From contig OY969884.1 of assembly GCA_963704295.1 (NCBI GenBank), forward strand, positions 2,666,001 through 2,730,000: a stretch of 64,000 nucleotides of DNA, read 5' to 3'. Position numbers and translations under genes: made by a program. Shown here one piece after another: positions 1 to 8,877 of this stretch. Numbering within the stretch: the first letter of the stretch is position 1; every line of letters begins with the position of its first letter. The stretch comes from JACCVL01 sp963704295 (GTDB lineage Bacteria > Actinomycetota > Actinomycetes > Propionibacteriales > Nocardioidaceae). The notes under the pieces are model-generated. The model made no database searches. It was given only the letters and a program-made list of their open reading frames with translations, and had not been told where the DNA came from.

Positions 1-657
1 CCGCTCGAGCACGTTTGCCACCAGCGAGATCACCGCGACGATGGCGATGTAGCCGACCGCGACCCCGATGAACACCTCGACGCGGGCGGTGGCGTTGTCG
101 TTCAGCAGCTTGCGCAGCTGACCGGTGGCCTCGAGCACGCCGGCGGCCAGGGCCACGCTGGTGTTCTTGGCCAGCGCGATGTAGATGCTCGCCATGGGCG
201 CCACCACCGACCGCGCCGCCTGGGGCAGCACGATCATCCGCAGGCTCTGGGTGAACGTCATCCCGATCGCGCGGGCCGCCTCGGCCTGCCCGGTGGCCAC
301 CGAGTTGATCCCGGAGCGCAGCGCCTCACAGACGAACGCGGCCGTGTAGAGCCCGAGGCCGAGGGCGGCGTAGGTCTCGAAGTTGTTGTACGGCACCGGG
401 CCGGCGTCGAAGGACAGGCTGATGCCGAGCTCGGGCAGCCCGAATGCGACGATCAGGAGCACCAGCAGCAGGGGCGTGTTGCGGAAGACGGTCACGTACG
501 CGGTCCCCACCGCCCGCAGCGGCGGGATCGGGCTGACCCGCAGGCTCGCCAGCACCGTGCCGACCACGGCGGCGAAGATCCCGCTCGCGACCAGCAGCTG
601 GAGCGTGACCGCGAAGCCCTTGGCCAGGACGTCGAGGTTGTCGAACAGGTAGCCCAT
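1..657 (-). CDS. gluC: Glutamate/polar amino acid ABC transporter permease, 3' end cut by window
   Basis: Inner-membrane permease of a polar amino acid (PAAT/HisM type) importer. The 219 residues present start at an ATG (657-655) and stay open to the window edge, so only the last few residues are missing. Hydrophobic segments alternate with the EAA-loop signature (EAARAIGMTFTQSLRMIVLP at about 145-165), the site that docks the ATPase. It lies 26 bases after gluB on the same strand, behind gluA, matching the gluABC(D) order known from corynebacteria. A second permease (gluD) probably follows outside the window. Glutamate as substrate is inferred from gene order and family; glutamine or another polar amino acid is possible. 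Confidence 0.88.
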   Translation of the reverse strand, partial: MGYLFDNLDVLAKGFAVTLQLLVASGIFAAVVGTVLASLRVSPIPPLRAVGTAYVTVFRNTPLLLVLLIVAFGLPELGISLSFDAGPVPYNNFETYAALGLGLYTAAFVCEALRSGINSVATGQAEAARAIGMTFTQSLRMIVLPQAARSVVAPMASIYIALAKNTSVALAAGVLEATGQLRKLLNDNATARVEVFIGVAVGYIAIVAVISLVANVLER

Positions 658-683
658 GAACCGCCCTCAGGTCTCGGACACGG

Positions 684-1565
684 TCACTCGCAGGAGTCGG
701 GCTCCGGCGGCTCCGGCGTGTCCACACCCGACTCGCCGAGGGTGAGCTCGAAGGCCTCCGTCCAGGTGCCGTCCTCGTAGGACTCCTCGATCGTGTCGGT
801 CAGGAACTGGCAGAACTCGGTGTCGCCCTTGGAGTAGCCGATGCCGTACCGCTCCTCACTGAACGGGTCCGCGGTGACCTGCAGCTCGTCGGGGTTCTCC
901 GCCTCGTAGCCGAGCAGGATCGCGCCGTCGGTGGTGACCACGTCGGTCTCACCGTTCTCCAGGGCGTCGACGCACTCCGAGTAGGTGTCGAAGGTGACCG
1001 GGTCGGCGCCGTAGTCGTCGGTCGCGGTCTCCAGCGACGTGGAGCCGGACACGGAGCAGACGCTCACGCCCTGCAGGTCCTCCGGCGCGGCGATGGTCTC
1101 TGCGTCCTCCTGCCGGACGAGCAGCTGCTGGCCGGTGACGTAGTAGGGGCCCGCCTGACCGACGAGCTTCCGCCGGTCCGCCGTGATCGAGTAGGACGCG
1201 ATCACGATGTCCACCTCGCCGTTGTCCAAGAACGGCTCGCGGTTGTCCGAGATGGTGGGCACCCAGTCGATGCCGTCGTCGGCGATGCCCAGGTCGGCGG
1301 CGATGATCCGGCCCATCTCGACGTCGAAGCCGGTCGGCCGGTCCACCCCCGGCTCCTGGAAGCCGATGCCCGGCTGGTCGGTCTTCACCCCGATCCGGAT
1401 CTCACCCGCCTCGCACAGCTCCAGCATGGTCGAGCCGGAGGGGAAGTCGCAGCCCTCGGCCACGTCCACCTCGACGCCGTCGGTGTCGGAGTCACCTCCG
1501 CACGCGGCGAGGGTCAGCGCCAGTGCGGCCGCCACGCCTACGGTGCCCGTTGCCAGTCTCATCAT
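684..1565 (-). CDS. gluB: Glutamate ABC transporter substrate-binding lipoprotein
   Basis: Extracellular solute-binding protein (SBP family 3), 293 residues. The N-terminus has a short charged start, a hydrophobic stretch and a lipobox LAAC ending at Cys22, so it is a membrane-anchored lipoprotein. The mature part has family-3 features: a GVKTDQPGIG strand, FDVEMGRIIAADLG, and YSITADRRK, a variant of the common signature. It captures the amino acid and hands it to GluC. It sits between the ATPase gene (57 bases upstream) and the permease (26 bases downstream) in one operon. Ligand identity is inferred. Confidence 0.9.
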   Translation of the reverse strand: MMRLATGTVGVAAALALTLAACGGDSDTDGVEVDVAEGCDFPSGSTMLELCEAGEIRIGVKTDQPGIGFQEPGVDRPTGFDVEMGRIIAADLGIADDGIDWVPTISDNREPFLDNGEVDIVIASYSITADRRKLVGQAGPYYVTGQQLLVRQEDAETIAAPEDLQGVSVCSVSGSTSLETATDDYGADPVTFDTYSECVDALENGETDVVTTDGAILLGYEAENPDELQVTADPFSEERYGIGYSKGDTEFCQFLTDTIEESYEDGTWTEAFELTLGESGVDTPEPPEPDSCE

Positions 1566-1622
1566 CGGTTCCTCTCGTTGCGTACGGTCGTTGCGTACGG
1601 GTGACGTGTCCTCACGGCCGGA

Positions 1623-2411
1623 TCAGTGACTGAGGATCTTGGCGAGGAAGTCCTTCGCCCGATCGGAGCGCGGGTTGGAGAAGAACTCCTGGGGCGTGCT
1701 CTCCTCGACGATCTGGCCGTCGGCCATGAACACGACCCGGTGCGCCGCGGTGCGGGCGAAGCCCATCTCGTGGGACACCACGACCATGGTCATGCCGCCC
1801 TCGGCGAGGTCGACCATCACGTCGAGGACCTCCTTGATCATCTCCGGGTCGAGCGCGGAGGTCGGCTCGTCGAACAGCATGACGGTCGGCTCCATGGCCA
1901 GCGCGCGGGCGATCGCGACCCGCTGTTGCTGTCCGCCGGACAGCTGGGCGGGGTACTTGTCCGCCTGGTCGGACACCCCTACGCGTTGCAGCAGCTGGGC
2001 CGCCCGCTCGTCCGCGTCTGCCTGCTTCATCCCGCGGACCTTGACCGGTCCGAGCGTGACGTTCTCACGTACCGTCTTGTGGGCGAACAGGTTGAACGAC
2101 TGGAAGACCATGCCGACCTCGGCCCGAAGCTGGGCCAGCTCCTTGCCCTCCGCCGGCAGCGGCCGCCCCTGCAGCCGGATCTCGCCCGAGTCGATCGGCT
2201 CCAGCCGGTTGATCGCCCGGCACAGCGTCGACTTGCCGGAGCCCGAGGGGCCGATGACGACGACCACCTCACCACGCTGGATGGTCAGGTGGATGTCTCG
2301 CAGGACGTGCAGGTCGCCGAAGTGCTTGTCCACGTGGTCCAACTCGACCACTGGCCCGCCGCGTGCCTCATCGGTCCCCGGGTCGGCCGGCGCATCGGTG
2401 GGCTGAGTCAT
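1623..2411 (-). CDS. gluA: Glutamate ABC transporter ATP-binding protein
   Basis: Cytoplasmic ATPase of the polar amino acid importer, 262 residues from the ATG at 2411. The frame is open further upstream, but that would run into the divergent miaB gene, and homologues start close to this Met. Walker A is GPSGSGKST, the Q-loop lies in MVFQSFNLF, the signature is LSGGQQQR, Walker B is VMLFDEP, and the switch His is in VVSHEMGF. These are all intact. It is the first gene of the gluABC operon and divergent from miaB, with a 115-base intergenic region that holds a small inverted repeat. Confidence 0.93.
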   Translation of the reverse strand: MTQPTDAPADPGTDEARGGPVVELDHVDKHFGDLHVLRDIHLTIQRGEVVVVIGPSGSGKSTLCRAINRLEPIDSGEIRLQGRPLPAEGKELAQLRAEVGMVFQSFNLFAHKTVRENVTLGPVKVRGMKQADADERAAQLLQRVGVSDQADKYPAQLSGGQQQRVAIARALAMEPTVMLFDEPTSALDPEMIKEVLDVMVDLAEGGMTMVVVSHEMGFARTAAHRVVFMADGQIVEESTPQEFFSNPRSDRAKDFLAKILSH

Positions 2412-2462
2412 ACACAGGCACCCTAGCCAGAGCCGTTCACCCGGCGCACCCACCGAGCCGGA

Positions 2463-2484
2463 GGTGTTGTACATCCGCAACACC
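2463..2484. promoter_or_regulatory. Inverted repeat, candidate operator between gluA and miaB
   Basis: GGTGTTG (2463-2469) and CAACACC (2478-2484) form perfect 7-base arms around an 8-base spacer, 52 bases upstream of the gluA start and 43 bases before miaB. Its place in a divergent promoter region suggests a repressor site for the transporter operon. No regulator gene is visible nearby, so this is only a candidate. Confidence 0.35.
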
Positions 2485-2511
2485 GCATCGGGGCGCAGCC
2501 GTACGCCGTCG

Positions 2512-2517
2512 TAGGCT
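2512..2517 (+). promoter_or_regulatory. Probable -10 box of miaB, leaderless type
   Basis: TAGGCT fits the actinobacterial TANNNT -10 element and ends 9 bases before the miaB ATG. Transcription would begin at or within about 3 bases of the start codon, and no Shine-Dalgarno sequence is visible. The same layout is seen at several other genes in the window. Confidence 0.4.
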
Positions 2518-2526
2518 GGGCCGGTC

Positions 2527-3993
2527 ATGACCACGACCGCCCCGCCGTCTCGCGCCGGCGCCCGCACCTACGAGGTGCGGACGTACGGCTGCCAGATGAA
2601 CGTGCACGACTCCGAGCGGCTGGCCGGCCTGCTGGAGGAGGCGGGTTACGCCCGCGCCCCGGTCGACGCGCAGGCCGACGTGGTCGTGTTCAACACCTGC
2701 GCGGTGCGGGAGAACGCGGACAACAAGCTCTATGGCAACCTCGGGCACCTGGCGCCGGTGAAGGCCGCTCGACCGGGGATGCAGATCGCCGTCGGCGGCT
2801 GCCTGGCGCAGAAGGACCGCGGCGAGATCACCCGGCGGGCGCCCTGGGTGGACGTGGTCTTCGGTACGCACAACATCGGCTCGCTGCCGGTGCTGCTCGA
2901 GCGGGCCCGGGTTGCGGACGAGGCGCAGGTGGAGATCCTCGAGGCGCTGGAGGTGTTCCCGTCCACGTTGCCGACCCGGCGCGAGCAGGTGTACGCGGCG
3001 TGGGTGTCGATCAGCGTCGGCTGCAACAACACCTGCACGTTCTGCATCGTGCCGAGCCTGCGTGGCACCGAGCGGGACCGGCGGCCGGGCGAGGTGCTCG
3101 CGGAGGTCGAGGCGCTGGTCGCCGACGGCGTCATCGAGGTGACGCTGCTGGGCCAGAACGTCAACTCCTACGGCGTCGAGTTCGGCGACCGGCTGGCGTT
3201 CGGCAAGCTGCTGCGGGCCTGCGGGCAGATCGAGGGTCTGGAGCGGGTGCGCTTCACCTCGCCGCATCCGCGGGACTTCACCGACGACGTGATCGCGGCG
3301 ATGGCCGAGACGCCGAACGTGATGCCGAGCCTGCACATGCCGCTGCAGTCCGGGTCCGACGACGTACTCCGGCGGATGCGCCGGTCGTACCGGCGGGACC
3401 GCTACCTGGCCATCCTGGACAGGGTGCGCGCGCAGGTCCCGGACGCGGCGATCACCACCGACATCATCGTGGGCTTCCCCGGTGAGACCGAGGAGGACTT
3501 CGCGGCGACGCTGGAGGTGGTCCGGGCGGCGCGGTTCGCCGGGGCCTTCACCTTCCAGTACTCGCCGCGACCGGGGACGCCCGCCGCGGACATGGCAGAC
3601 CAGGTGCCCAAGGCGGTCGTGCAGGAGCGCTACGAGCGGCTGGTCGCGACCCAGGACGAGGTGTGCTGGGCGGAGAACCGGGCGCAGGTCGGGCGGCGGG
3701 TCGAGCTGCTGGTCGCCGAGGGCGAGGGGCGCAAGGACGGCGCCACGCACCGGATGAGCGGCCGGGCCCGGGACAACCGGCTGGTGCACTTCGTGCCCCC
3801 GACGGACGCGGTGGTGCGGCCGGGGGACGTGGTGGACGTCGAGGTGACGTACGCCGCCCCGCACCACCTGGTGAGCGACGCGCCGCTGCTCGGGCTGCGG
3901 CGGACCCGCGCGGGAGAAGCCTGGGAGCAGCGGACCGCACCGGCGCGGCCGGTCGCGGTCGGGCTGGGCATGCCGACCGTCGGCGCCCCCTAA
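2527..3993 (+). CDS. miaB: tRNA-2-methylthio-N6-dimethylallyladenosine synthase
   Basis: Radical-SAM methylthiotransferase that adds a methylthio group to i6A37 in tRNAs reading UNN codons, the step after MiaA (also in this window). The 488 residues show the three-domain plan. The UPF0004 domain binds the auxiliary [4Fe-4S] cluster through Cys22, Cys58 and Cys92. The radical-SAM core has C166-x3-C170-x2-C173 (CNNTCTFC). A C-terminal TRAM domain binds RNA (about 390-455). Length is normal. It starts at an apparently leaderless promoter, divergent from gluA, and is followed by paired copies of the interspersed repeat that may act in termination. Confidence 0.97.
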   Translation: MTTTAPPSRAGARTYEVRTYGCQMNVHDSERLAGLLEEAGYARAPVDAQADVVVFNTCAVRENADNKLYGNLGHLAPVKAARPGMQIAVGGCLAQKDRGEITRRAPWVDVVFGTHNIGSLPVLLERARVADEAQVEILEALEVFPSTLPTRREQVYAAWVSISVGCNNTCTFCIVPSLRGTERDRRPGEVLAEVEALVADGVIEVTLLGQNVNSYGVEFGDRLAFGKLLRACGQIEGLERVRFTSPHPRDFTDDVIAAMAETPNVMPSLHMPLQSGSDDVLRRMRRSYRRDRYLAILDRVRAQVPDAAITTDIIVGFPGETEEDFAATLEVVRAARFAGAFTFQYSPRPGTPAADMADQVPKAVVQERYERLVATQDEVCWAENRAQVGRRVELLVAEGEGRKDGATHRMSGRARDNRLVHFVPPTDAVVRPGDVVDVEVTYAAPHHLVSDAPLLGLRRTRAGEAWEQRTAPARPVAVGLGMPTVGAP

Positions 3994-3998
3994 CTGCC

Positions 3999-4152
3999 CA
4001 CGATCCGCGACTTTTGCAGGTCCGCGCGCTCTAGCCAGCCACGATCCGCGACTTTTGCAGGTCCGACGGCAGGCAGAACCCGTGGATCGTGAGGCGGTCT
4101 GCACTCGCGGATCGTGGGGAGGGGTGAGGTCTGCAGAACTCGCGGATCGTGG
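3999..4152. repeat. Interspersed repeat block A: two forward, two inverted copies
   Basis: Copies of a family with core CGATCCGCGACTTYTGC. Forward copies lie at 3999-4019 and 4040-4060. Shorter diverged inverted copies lie at about 4099-4117 and 4131-4152. The block fills the gap after miaB. Because forward copies precede inverted ones, the transcript can fold into stem-loops, so a role in 3'-end formation is plausible. It is not a CRISPR: spacing is irregular and orientation is mixed. Confidence 0.75.
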
Positions 4153-4194
4153 GGAGGGGGTGGGGCAGGCGGGGGAGGTGCCAGACTCGGCCGG

Positions 4195-4572
4195 GTGGAA
4201 ACCTCCGAGGTGATGCGCTGGGTCGCCGCTTACGAGCGCGCCTGGCGGGACGAGGACGTCGCGGCCGTGCCGGCCCTGTTCAGCGACGACGCCGCGTACC
4301 GGGTGTCGCCGTATGCGCAGTCCAAGGTCGGGCAGGACGCGATCGCAGCGTTCTGGACCGTCGACGAGGGCCGCGCCTTCAGCATGGACGCCACGCCGGT
4401 GGCGGTCGACGGGCAGCGCGCGGTCGTCCGCGTCGACGTGCAGTACGGCGACCCGCCGACCCAGGAGTACCGCGACCTGTGGCTGCTCCACTTCGCAGCG
4501 GACGGTCGGGTTCAGGACTTCGAGGAGTGGGCGTACTGGCCGGAGAAGGGCCACCTCGCGGAGGACTCCTGA
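4195..4572 (+). CDS. NTF2-like / SnoaL-type small protein
   Basis: 125 residues from the GTG at 4195. An ATG 81 bases upstream is in frame but would translate through the interspersed repeat, so it is unlikely. The helix-rich start (VMRWVAAYERAWRDEDV), the acidic FSDDAAYRVSPY segment and the curved-sheet pattern ending in EEWAYWPEK fit the NTF2-like cone fold used by SnoaL cyclases, ketosteroid isomerases and many ligand-binding proteins. Substrate and reaction cannot be inferred. It stands alone between two repeat blocks. Confidence 0.72.
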   Translation: METSEVMRWVAAYERAWRDEDVAAVPALFSDDAAYRVSPYAQSKVGQDAIAAFWTVDEGRAFSMDATPVAVDGQRAVVRVDVQYGDPPTQEYRDLWLLHFAADGRVQDFEEWAYWPEKGHLAEDS

Positions 4573-4592
4573 CCGAGCGGTCGCGGGCGGCG

Positions 4593-4688
4593 GCAGAAGT
4601 CGCGGATCGTGGGCGGGGTGGCGAGCGGCGGCAGAAGTCGCGGATCGTGGGCGGGGTGCGCGGGCGGCGGCAGAAGTCGCGGATCGCG
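4593..4688. repeat. Interspersed repeat block B: three inverted copies
   Basis: Inverted copies (GCAGAAGTCGCGGATCG core) at 4593-4611, 4631-4649 and 4670-4688, regularly spaced by 38-39 bases. They lie in the gap between two convergent genes, a typical place for transcription end signals. Read from the minus strand they are forward copies following the NUDIX gene's stop codon. Confidence 0.78.
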
Positions 4689-4730
4689 GGGGGTGCACGT
4701 GCGCGGAGGGTGCGCGCGGTCGAGACCGTC

Positions 4731-5288
4731 CTAGTCCGCGCTGGAGCCGTGCGTCAGCACCGCGGGCACCGCGCCCGGTCGCCAGCCGTTCGCCGCCACC
4801 AGCTCGAGCACCCGCAGCTCGTGCGGCACGCACGGCTCCGGCAGGCCGGCTACCACCTGGTGCAACGGCCACCAGCGCAGCCCGGCGTTCTTGGCCGGCT
4901 CCTGCACCGCCGGCTCGCCGCGCCATCGCCGCGCGACGAAGAAAACGTCCACCCGCTGCTCGATCGGGCCACCTCCGGGCAGCGTCCGGTGCACGGTCGT
5001 CAGCGGCACCAGGTCGGCCGGACGGACCGTGACGCCGACCTCCTCGCGCACCTCCCGCAGCGCCGCCTGCACCACCGACTCGCCGGGGTCGACATGGCCG
5101 GCCACCAGCGCCCAGTGCCCGTCCCGGTAGCCGGTGTTCTGCCGGAGGTGCAGCAGCACCTCTGCGTCACCGGGGGCTGCCGTCGCGCTCTCCCGCAGCA
5201 GCAGAACGTACGACGCCGCGACCAGCCGGACCCGGGACTCCAGGTCGTCGGTGTAGCGCTCGTTGCTCTGCCCGGCCACCCGCCGCAC
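4731..5288 (-). CDS. NUDIX hydrolase
   Basis: 185-residue NUDIX hydrolase, which cleaves a nucleoside diphosphate linked to another group. The NUDIX box is intact: Gly64, Glu70, Arg78-Glu79, Glu82-Glu83 and Gly85 (GHVDPGE, then REVREEVGV). The core begins near residue 20 (VRLVAASYVLL) and resembles 8-oxo-dGTP/ADP-ribose-type enzymes, but nothing visible fixes the substrate. It is convergent with the NTF2-like gene, and its start is only 20 bases from the divergent LigB-like gene, so the two promoters overlap. Confidence 0.85.
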   Translation of the reverse strand: MRRVAGQSNERYTDDLESRVRLVAASYVLLLRESATAAPGDAEVLLHLRQNTGYRDGHWALVAGHVDPGESVVQAALREVREEVGVTVRPADLVPLTTVHRTLPGGGPIEQRVDVFFVARRWRGEPAVQEPAKNAGLRWWPLHQVVAGLPEPCVPHELRVLELVAANGWRPGAVPAVLTHGSSAD

Positions 5289-5296
5289 CCTAGGGC

Positions 5297-5302
5297 TAGC
5301 GT
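5297..5302 (+). promoter_or_regulatory. Probable -10 box, leaderless start of the LigB-like/miaA pair
   Basis: TAGCGT ends 6 bases before the GTG at 5309, the spacing expected for leaderless transcription in actinomycetes. No ribosome binding site is visible. Confidence 0.4.
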
Positions 5303-5308
5303 CGGCGC

Positions 5309-6016
5309 GTGCTCGTCGCCGCCGCCTGCTGTCCGCACCCGCCGCTGCTGGTGCCCGAGGTTGCCGTCTCGTCCGACCCGGAGCTGGACCGGCTGCGCGC
5401 CGCCTGCCTCGCCGCCGTCAGCACGCTCGTCGCGGCCGAGCCGGACCGGATCGTCCTCGTCGGCGGGAACACACCGGTGGTCGGGCGGTCCGATCACGTC
5501 GGCGGCCTGCGTCCCTTCGGCGTCCGCGCTGGTGGGGCGGGGGCTCCGTACGGCGACGCACAGGGGGCCACGCTCTCGCTGACCGTGGGCGACTGGTTGC
5601 TCGGCCAGACGGGCTGGACGGGGGAGCGGATCCGCCACCTGGCCGTCGAACCGGCAGGCCGGCCGCGGGCCGAGCTGCCGGCCGACCCGGAGGGGCAGCG
5701 CAGCGTCCTGCTCTGTCTGGCCGACGGCTCGGCGAAGCGGTCGTCCGCCTCCCCGGGCTACCTCGACGACCGGGCGGCTCCGTTCGACGCCGCGATCGCC
5801 ACCGCGCTGCGCACCGGCGACGCCGTCGCGCTGCGCACCCTGGATGCCGAGCTGGCCGCCGAGCTCTGGGCCGGCGGGGTCCCGGCGTGGCGGGTGCTCG
5901 GCGCCTGCGCGGCCCGGCGCAGCGATGCTGGCAGCGGCACCCCGCGAGCCGAGCTGTCGTACGACGAGGCACCGTTCGGGGTCGGCTATCTGGTGGCCAC
6001 CTGGACGTGGTCATGA
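5309..6016 (+). CDS. Class III extradiol dioxygenase-like (LigB-fold) protein
   Basis: 235 residues from a GTG. The start LVAAACCPHPPLLVPEV and the later IVLVGGN resemble the LigB fold, in which the early His would be a metal ligand. This protein corresponds to the conserved gene directly upstream of miaA in many actinomycetes (the Rv2728c position in Mycobacterium tuberculosis). Its real reaction is unknown, and a ring-cleavage activity should not be assumed. Its stop overlaps the miaA start by four bases (ATGA), so the two are translationally coupled. Confidence 0.78.
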   Translation: MLVAAACCPHPPLLVPEVAVSSDPELDRLRAACLAAVSTLVAAEPDRIVLVGGNTPVVGRSDHVGGLRPFGVRAGGAGAPYGDAQGATLSLTVGDWLLGQTGWTGERIRHLAVEPAGRPRAELPADPEGQRSVLLCLADGSAKRSSASPGYLDDRAAPFDAAIATALRTGDAVALRTLDAELAAELWAGGVPAWRVLGACAARRSDAGSGTPRAELSYDEAPFGVGYLVATWTWS

Positions 6017-6933
6017 CGACGCTGGTCGCGGTGGTCGGCCCGACCGCCGCCGGGAAGTCCGACCTCGCGGTCGAGCTGGCCACCCGGCTGGGTGGAGAGG
6101 TCGTCAACGCCGACTCGATGCAGATCTACCGGGGCATGGACATCGGCACCGCGAAGCCGAACGCCGAGGAGCGTCGCGGCGTCCCGCACCACCTGCTCGA
6201 CCTGCTCGACGTGACCGAGCCGGCGACGGTCGCGGAGTTCCAGCGGGTGGGCCGGGACGCGGTCGCCGGCTGTCGTGACCGCGGGGTGGTGCCGGTGCTG
6301 GTCGGCGGCTCGGCGCTGTACGTCCGGGCGGTGCTGGACCGCTTCGAGTTCCCCGGCACCGACCCGCAGGCTCGGGCCGAGCTGGAGGCGGAGCTGGCCC
6401 GGGTCGGGTCCGCGACCCTGCATGCCCGGTTGGCCGAGGTCGACCCGGCGGCGGCGGCCGGCATCCTGCCGAGCAACGGGCGGCGGGTCGTGAGGGCCCT
6501 GGAGGTGCTCGGCCTCACCGGCCGGCCGTACCCGGCCCGCCTGCCCAGCCACGAGTACGCCTACGAGCAGGGCATCCCGCCGTGCGTGCAGCTCGGCGTC
6601 GATGTCCCGCGCGAGGTGTTGTGGGAGCGGATCGCGGTGCGGGTGGATCGGATGTGGGCCGCCGGGCTGGTGGACGAGGTGCGCCGACTCGAGGCGGCCG
6701 GCCTGCGCGGTGGCCGCACCGCCAGCCGGGCGCTGGGCTATGCCTCGGTGCTGCGATACCTGGCGGGAGAGTGCACCGAGGAGGAGGCTCGCGAGGAGAC
6801 CGTCCGCAGCACCCGACGGTTCGCCCGCCGACAGGATGCCTGGTTCCGCAAGGACCCGCGCATCGCGTGGCTGCCGTTCGACGCACCCGACCTGGTCGAG
6901 CGCGCGGTGGCGACTGCCGGCCGGTACGGGTAG
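6013..6933 (+). CDS. miaA: tRNA dimethylallyltransferase
   Basis: Transfers the dimethylallyl group from DMAPP to A37 of tRNAs reading UNN codons, making i6A, the substrate of MiaB. The 306 residues have the P-loop GPTAAGKS at 9-16, the NADSMQIYRGMDIGTAKP segment that binds substrate, and the conserved WFRKDPR near the C-terminus. The ATG overlaps the stop of the LigB-like gene. The nearby start codons at lower coordinates belong to that gene's frame or lack the family N-terminus. Confidence 0.97.
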   Translation: MTTLVAVVGPTAAGKSDLAVELATRLGGEVVNADSMQIYRGMDIGTAKPNAEERRGVPHHLLDLLDVTEPATVAEFQRVGRDAVAGCRDRGVVPVLVGGSALYVRAVLDRFEFPGTDPQARAELEAELARVGSATLHARLAEVDPAAAAGILPSNGRRVVRALEVLGLTGRPYPARLPSHEYAYEQGIPPCVQLGVDVPREVLWERIAVRVDRMWAAGLVDEVRRLEAAGLRGGRTASRALGYASVLRYLAGECTEEEAREETVRSTRRFARRQDAWFRKDPRIAWLPFDAPDLVERAVATAGRYG

Positions 6934-6984
6934 GAATGGGGCGAAAGCCCCACCCGTCCGCGCTCTGCCCCGCCGGAGGCCCGC

Positions 6985-8877
6985 ATGCGCCGCACCCGCC
7001 TCAGCACCGCCACCATCAGCCTGACGACCGCGCTGGCCGTGGCTGCCCTCCCAGCGGCCGGGGCCGGAGCGGTGGTCGGCGCCCCAGCGGCGCCGAGCAT
7101 CTCGCTCGTGGACCGACCGGCGGGGGCGACGGCCGCTGACGGCCGCGTGCCCGGACCGGTCAAGGATCCGGTCGCCATCGGCCGCGGCGGGGCGGTGTCC
7201 TCGGTCGACCCGGAGGCGACCGCGATCGGCGTCCGGGTGCTGCGCCGCGGTGGCAGCGCGGTGGACGCGGCGGTCGCGACCGCGGCCGCCCTCGGCGTGA
7301 CCGAGCCGTACAGCGCCGGCATCGGCGGGGGCGGCTTCCTGCTGCACTACGACGCCGGCACCGGCCGGGTCCGGACCATCGACGGCCGCGAGACCGCGCC
7401 GATGGAGATCGACCGCAACGCCTTCATCAACCCCGAGACCGGCGACCCGTACCCCTTCTTCCCCGACCTCGTCACCAGCGGCGTGTCCGTCGGGGTGCCC
7501 GGCACCCCGCTGCTGTGGGACCGGGCGCTGCGCCGCTGGGGGACGCTCGACCTTGCCCAGGCGCTGCGCCCGGCCGCCAAGCTGGCCGAGGACGGCTTCG
7601 TCGTGGACCGCACCTTCCGGTTGCAGACCGAGGAGAACGCGGACCGGTTCGAAGAGATCCTGCCCACCCGGCGGCTGTTCCTGCGCGGCGGCGGGCTGCC
7701 GGTGGTCGGGTCGGTCTTCCGCAACCCCGACCTCGGTGCCACCTATCGCACCCTCGGCCGCCGCGGCGTCGACTGGCTGTACGAGGGCCGGCTGGCCGGC
7801 GAGATCGTCGACACCGTGCAGCACCCGCCGGCCGTGCGCGGCACCGACCTGCCGGTGCCCCCCGGCGAGATGGCCCGGTCGGACCTCGCCGCCTACACCG
7901 CGCCGTACCGCGCGCCGACGCGGGTGGGTTACCGCGGGCTGGACGTCTACGGCATGGCGCCGCCCAGCTCCGGCGGCTCCACCGTCGGCCAGTCGCTGAA
8001 CATGCTCGAGCAGCTGCCGGTGCGCGAGGCGCGGCTGATCCGCACCCTGCACCTGTACCTCGAGACCACCGCGCTCGCGTTCGCCGACCGCGCCGCCTTC
8101 CTCGGCGACAGCGACTTCGTCGACGTGCCGCTGGCCGAGCTGCTGTCCCAGGGCTTCGCCGGCGAGCGGGCCTGTGAGGTGGACCTCGACACCGCGGCCG
8201 ACAAGCCCGTGACCGCCGGCGATCCCGACGGGGACTACCGGACCTGCGACCGCGCAAGGTCCGGGCCGGCTGCCGTCGACGACCACGAGGGCCTGTCCAC
8301 GACCCACCTGACCGTCGTGGACAGGCACGGCGACGTGGTGTCGTACACGTTGACCATCGAGCAGACCGGCGGCTCGGGGATCGTGGTGCCCGACCGCGGC
8401 TTCCTGCTGAACAACGAGCTGACCGACTTCAGCCTGGAGTTCGTCCGCGGCGACCCCAACCGGATCCAGCCGGGCAAGCGCCCGCGCAGCTCGATGTCGC
8501 CGACCATCGTGACCCGCGACGACCGCTTCTGGCTGGCGCTGGGATCGCCGGGCGGATCGACGATCATTACCACCGTGCTGCAGGTGCTGCTCAACCGCGT
8601 CGACCTGGGGATGAACCTCGTCGACGCGGTCCGCGCCCCCCGGGCCAGCCAGCGCAACACCGGCGCCGTCGTGGCCGAGCGGGACTTCATCGACCTGTAC
8701 GGCTCGGCGCTCGAGCGGTACGGGCACGCGTTCGTGCCGCCGGGCGAGCCGGGGACGAGCCTGGCCGAGATCGGTGCCGTGGCCGCGATCGAACGCCGCC
8801 CGCACGGCCGGTTGCTCGCGGTCGCCGAGCCGGAGCGACGCGGCGGCGGTCACGCCGAGGTGGTGAGCCCCCGGTGA
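6985..8877 (+). CDS. ggt: Gamma-glutamyltransferase
   Basis: Exported Ntn-hydrolase that cleaves or transfers gamma-glutamyl groups. The 630 residues begin with a signal peptide (MRRTRLS, hydrophobic core to about residue 29). The precursor is expected to cut itself before Thr439 in LSTTHLTVVD, and this Thr becomes the nucleophile of the small subunit. The binding motif near the C-terminus, GSPGGSTI, is intact. Length is normal for the family (550-620 plus signal). It is probably transcribed with the following HAD gene, which it overlaps by four bases. The physiological substrate is not shown by the sequence. Confidence 0.92.
   Translation: MRRTRLSTATISLTTALAVAALPAAGAGAVVGAPAAPSISLVDRPAGATAADGRVPGPVKDPVAIGRGGAVSSVDPEATAIGVRVLRRGGSAVDAAVATAAALGVTEPYSAGIGGGGFLLHYDAGTGRVRTIDGRETAPMEIDRNAFINPETGDPYPFFPDLVTSGVSVGVPGTPLLWDRALRRWGTLDLAQALRPAAKLAEDGFVVDRTFRLQTEENADRFEEILPTRRLFLRGGGLPVVGSVFRNPDLGATYRTLGRRGVDWLYEGRLAGEIVDTVQHPPAVRGTDLPVPPGEMARSDLAAYTAPYRAPTRVGYRGLDVYGMAPPSSGGSTVGQSLNMLEQLPVREARLIRTLHLYLETTALAFADRAAFLGDSDFVDVPLAELLSQGFAGERACEVDLDTAADKPVTAGDPDGDYRTCDRARSGPAAVDDHEGLSTTHLTVVDRHGDVVSYTLTIEQTGGSGIVVPDRGFLLNNELTDFSLEFVRGDPNRIQPGKRPRSSMSPTIVTRDDRFWLALGSPGGSTIITTVLQVLLNRVDLGMNLVDAVRAPRASQRNTGAVVAERDFIDLYGSALERYGHAFVPPGEPGTSLAEIGAVAAIERRPHGRLLAVAEPERRGGGHAEVVSPR

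Noticed and set aside
4114..4194. Longer N-terminus of the NTF2-like protein from ATG 4114
   Set aside because: The extra 27 residues are the translation of the interspersed repeat and a G-run; the domain starts at GTG 4195.
5986..8853. Long minus-strand frame (955 codons) opposite miaA and ggt
   Set aside because: Same cause. Both plus-strand genes have intact family motifs, and the antisense product is low-complexity Arg/His/Gly-rich.
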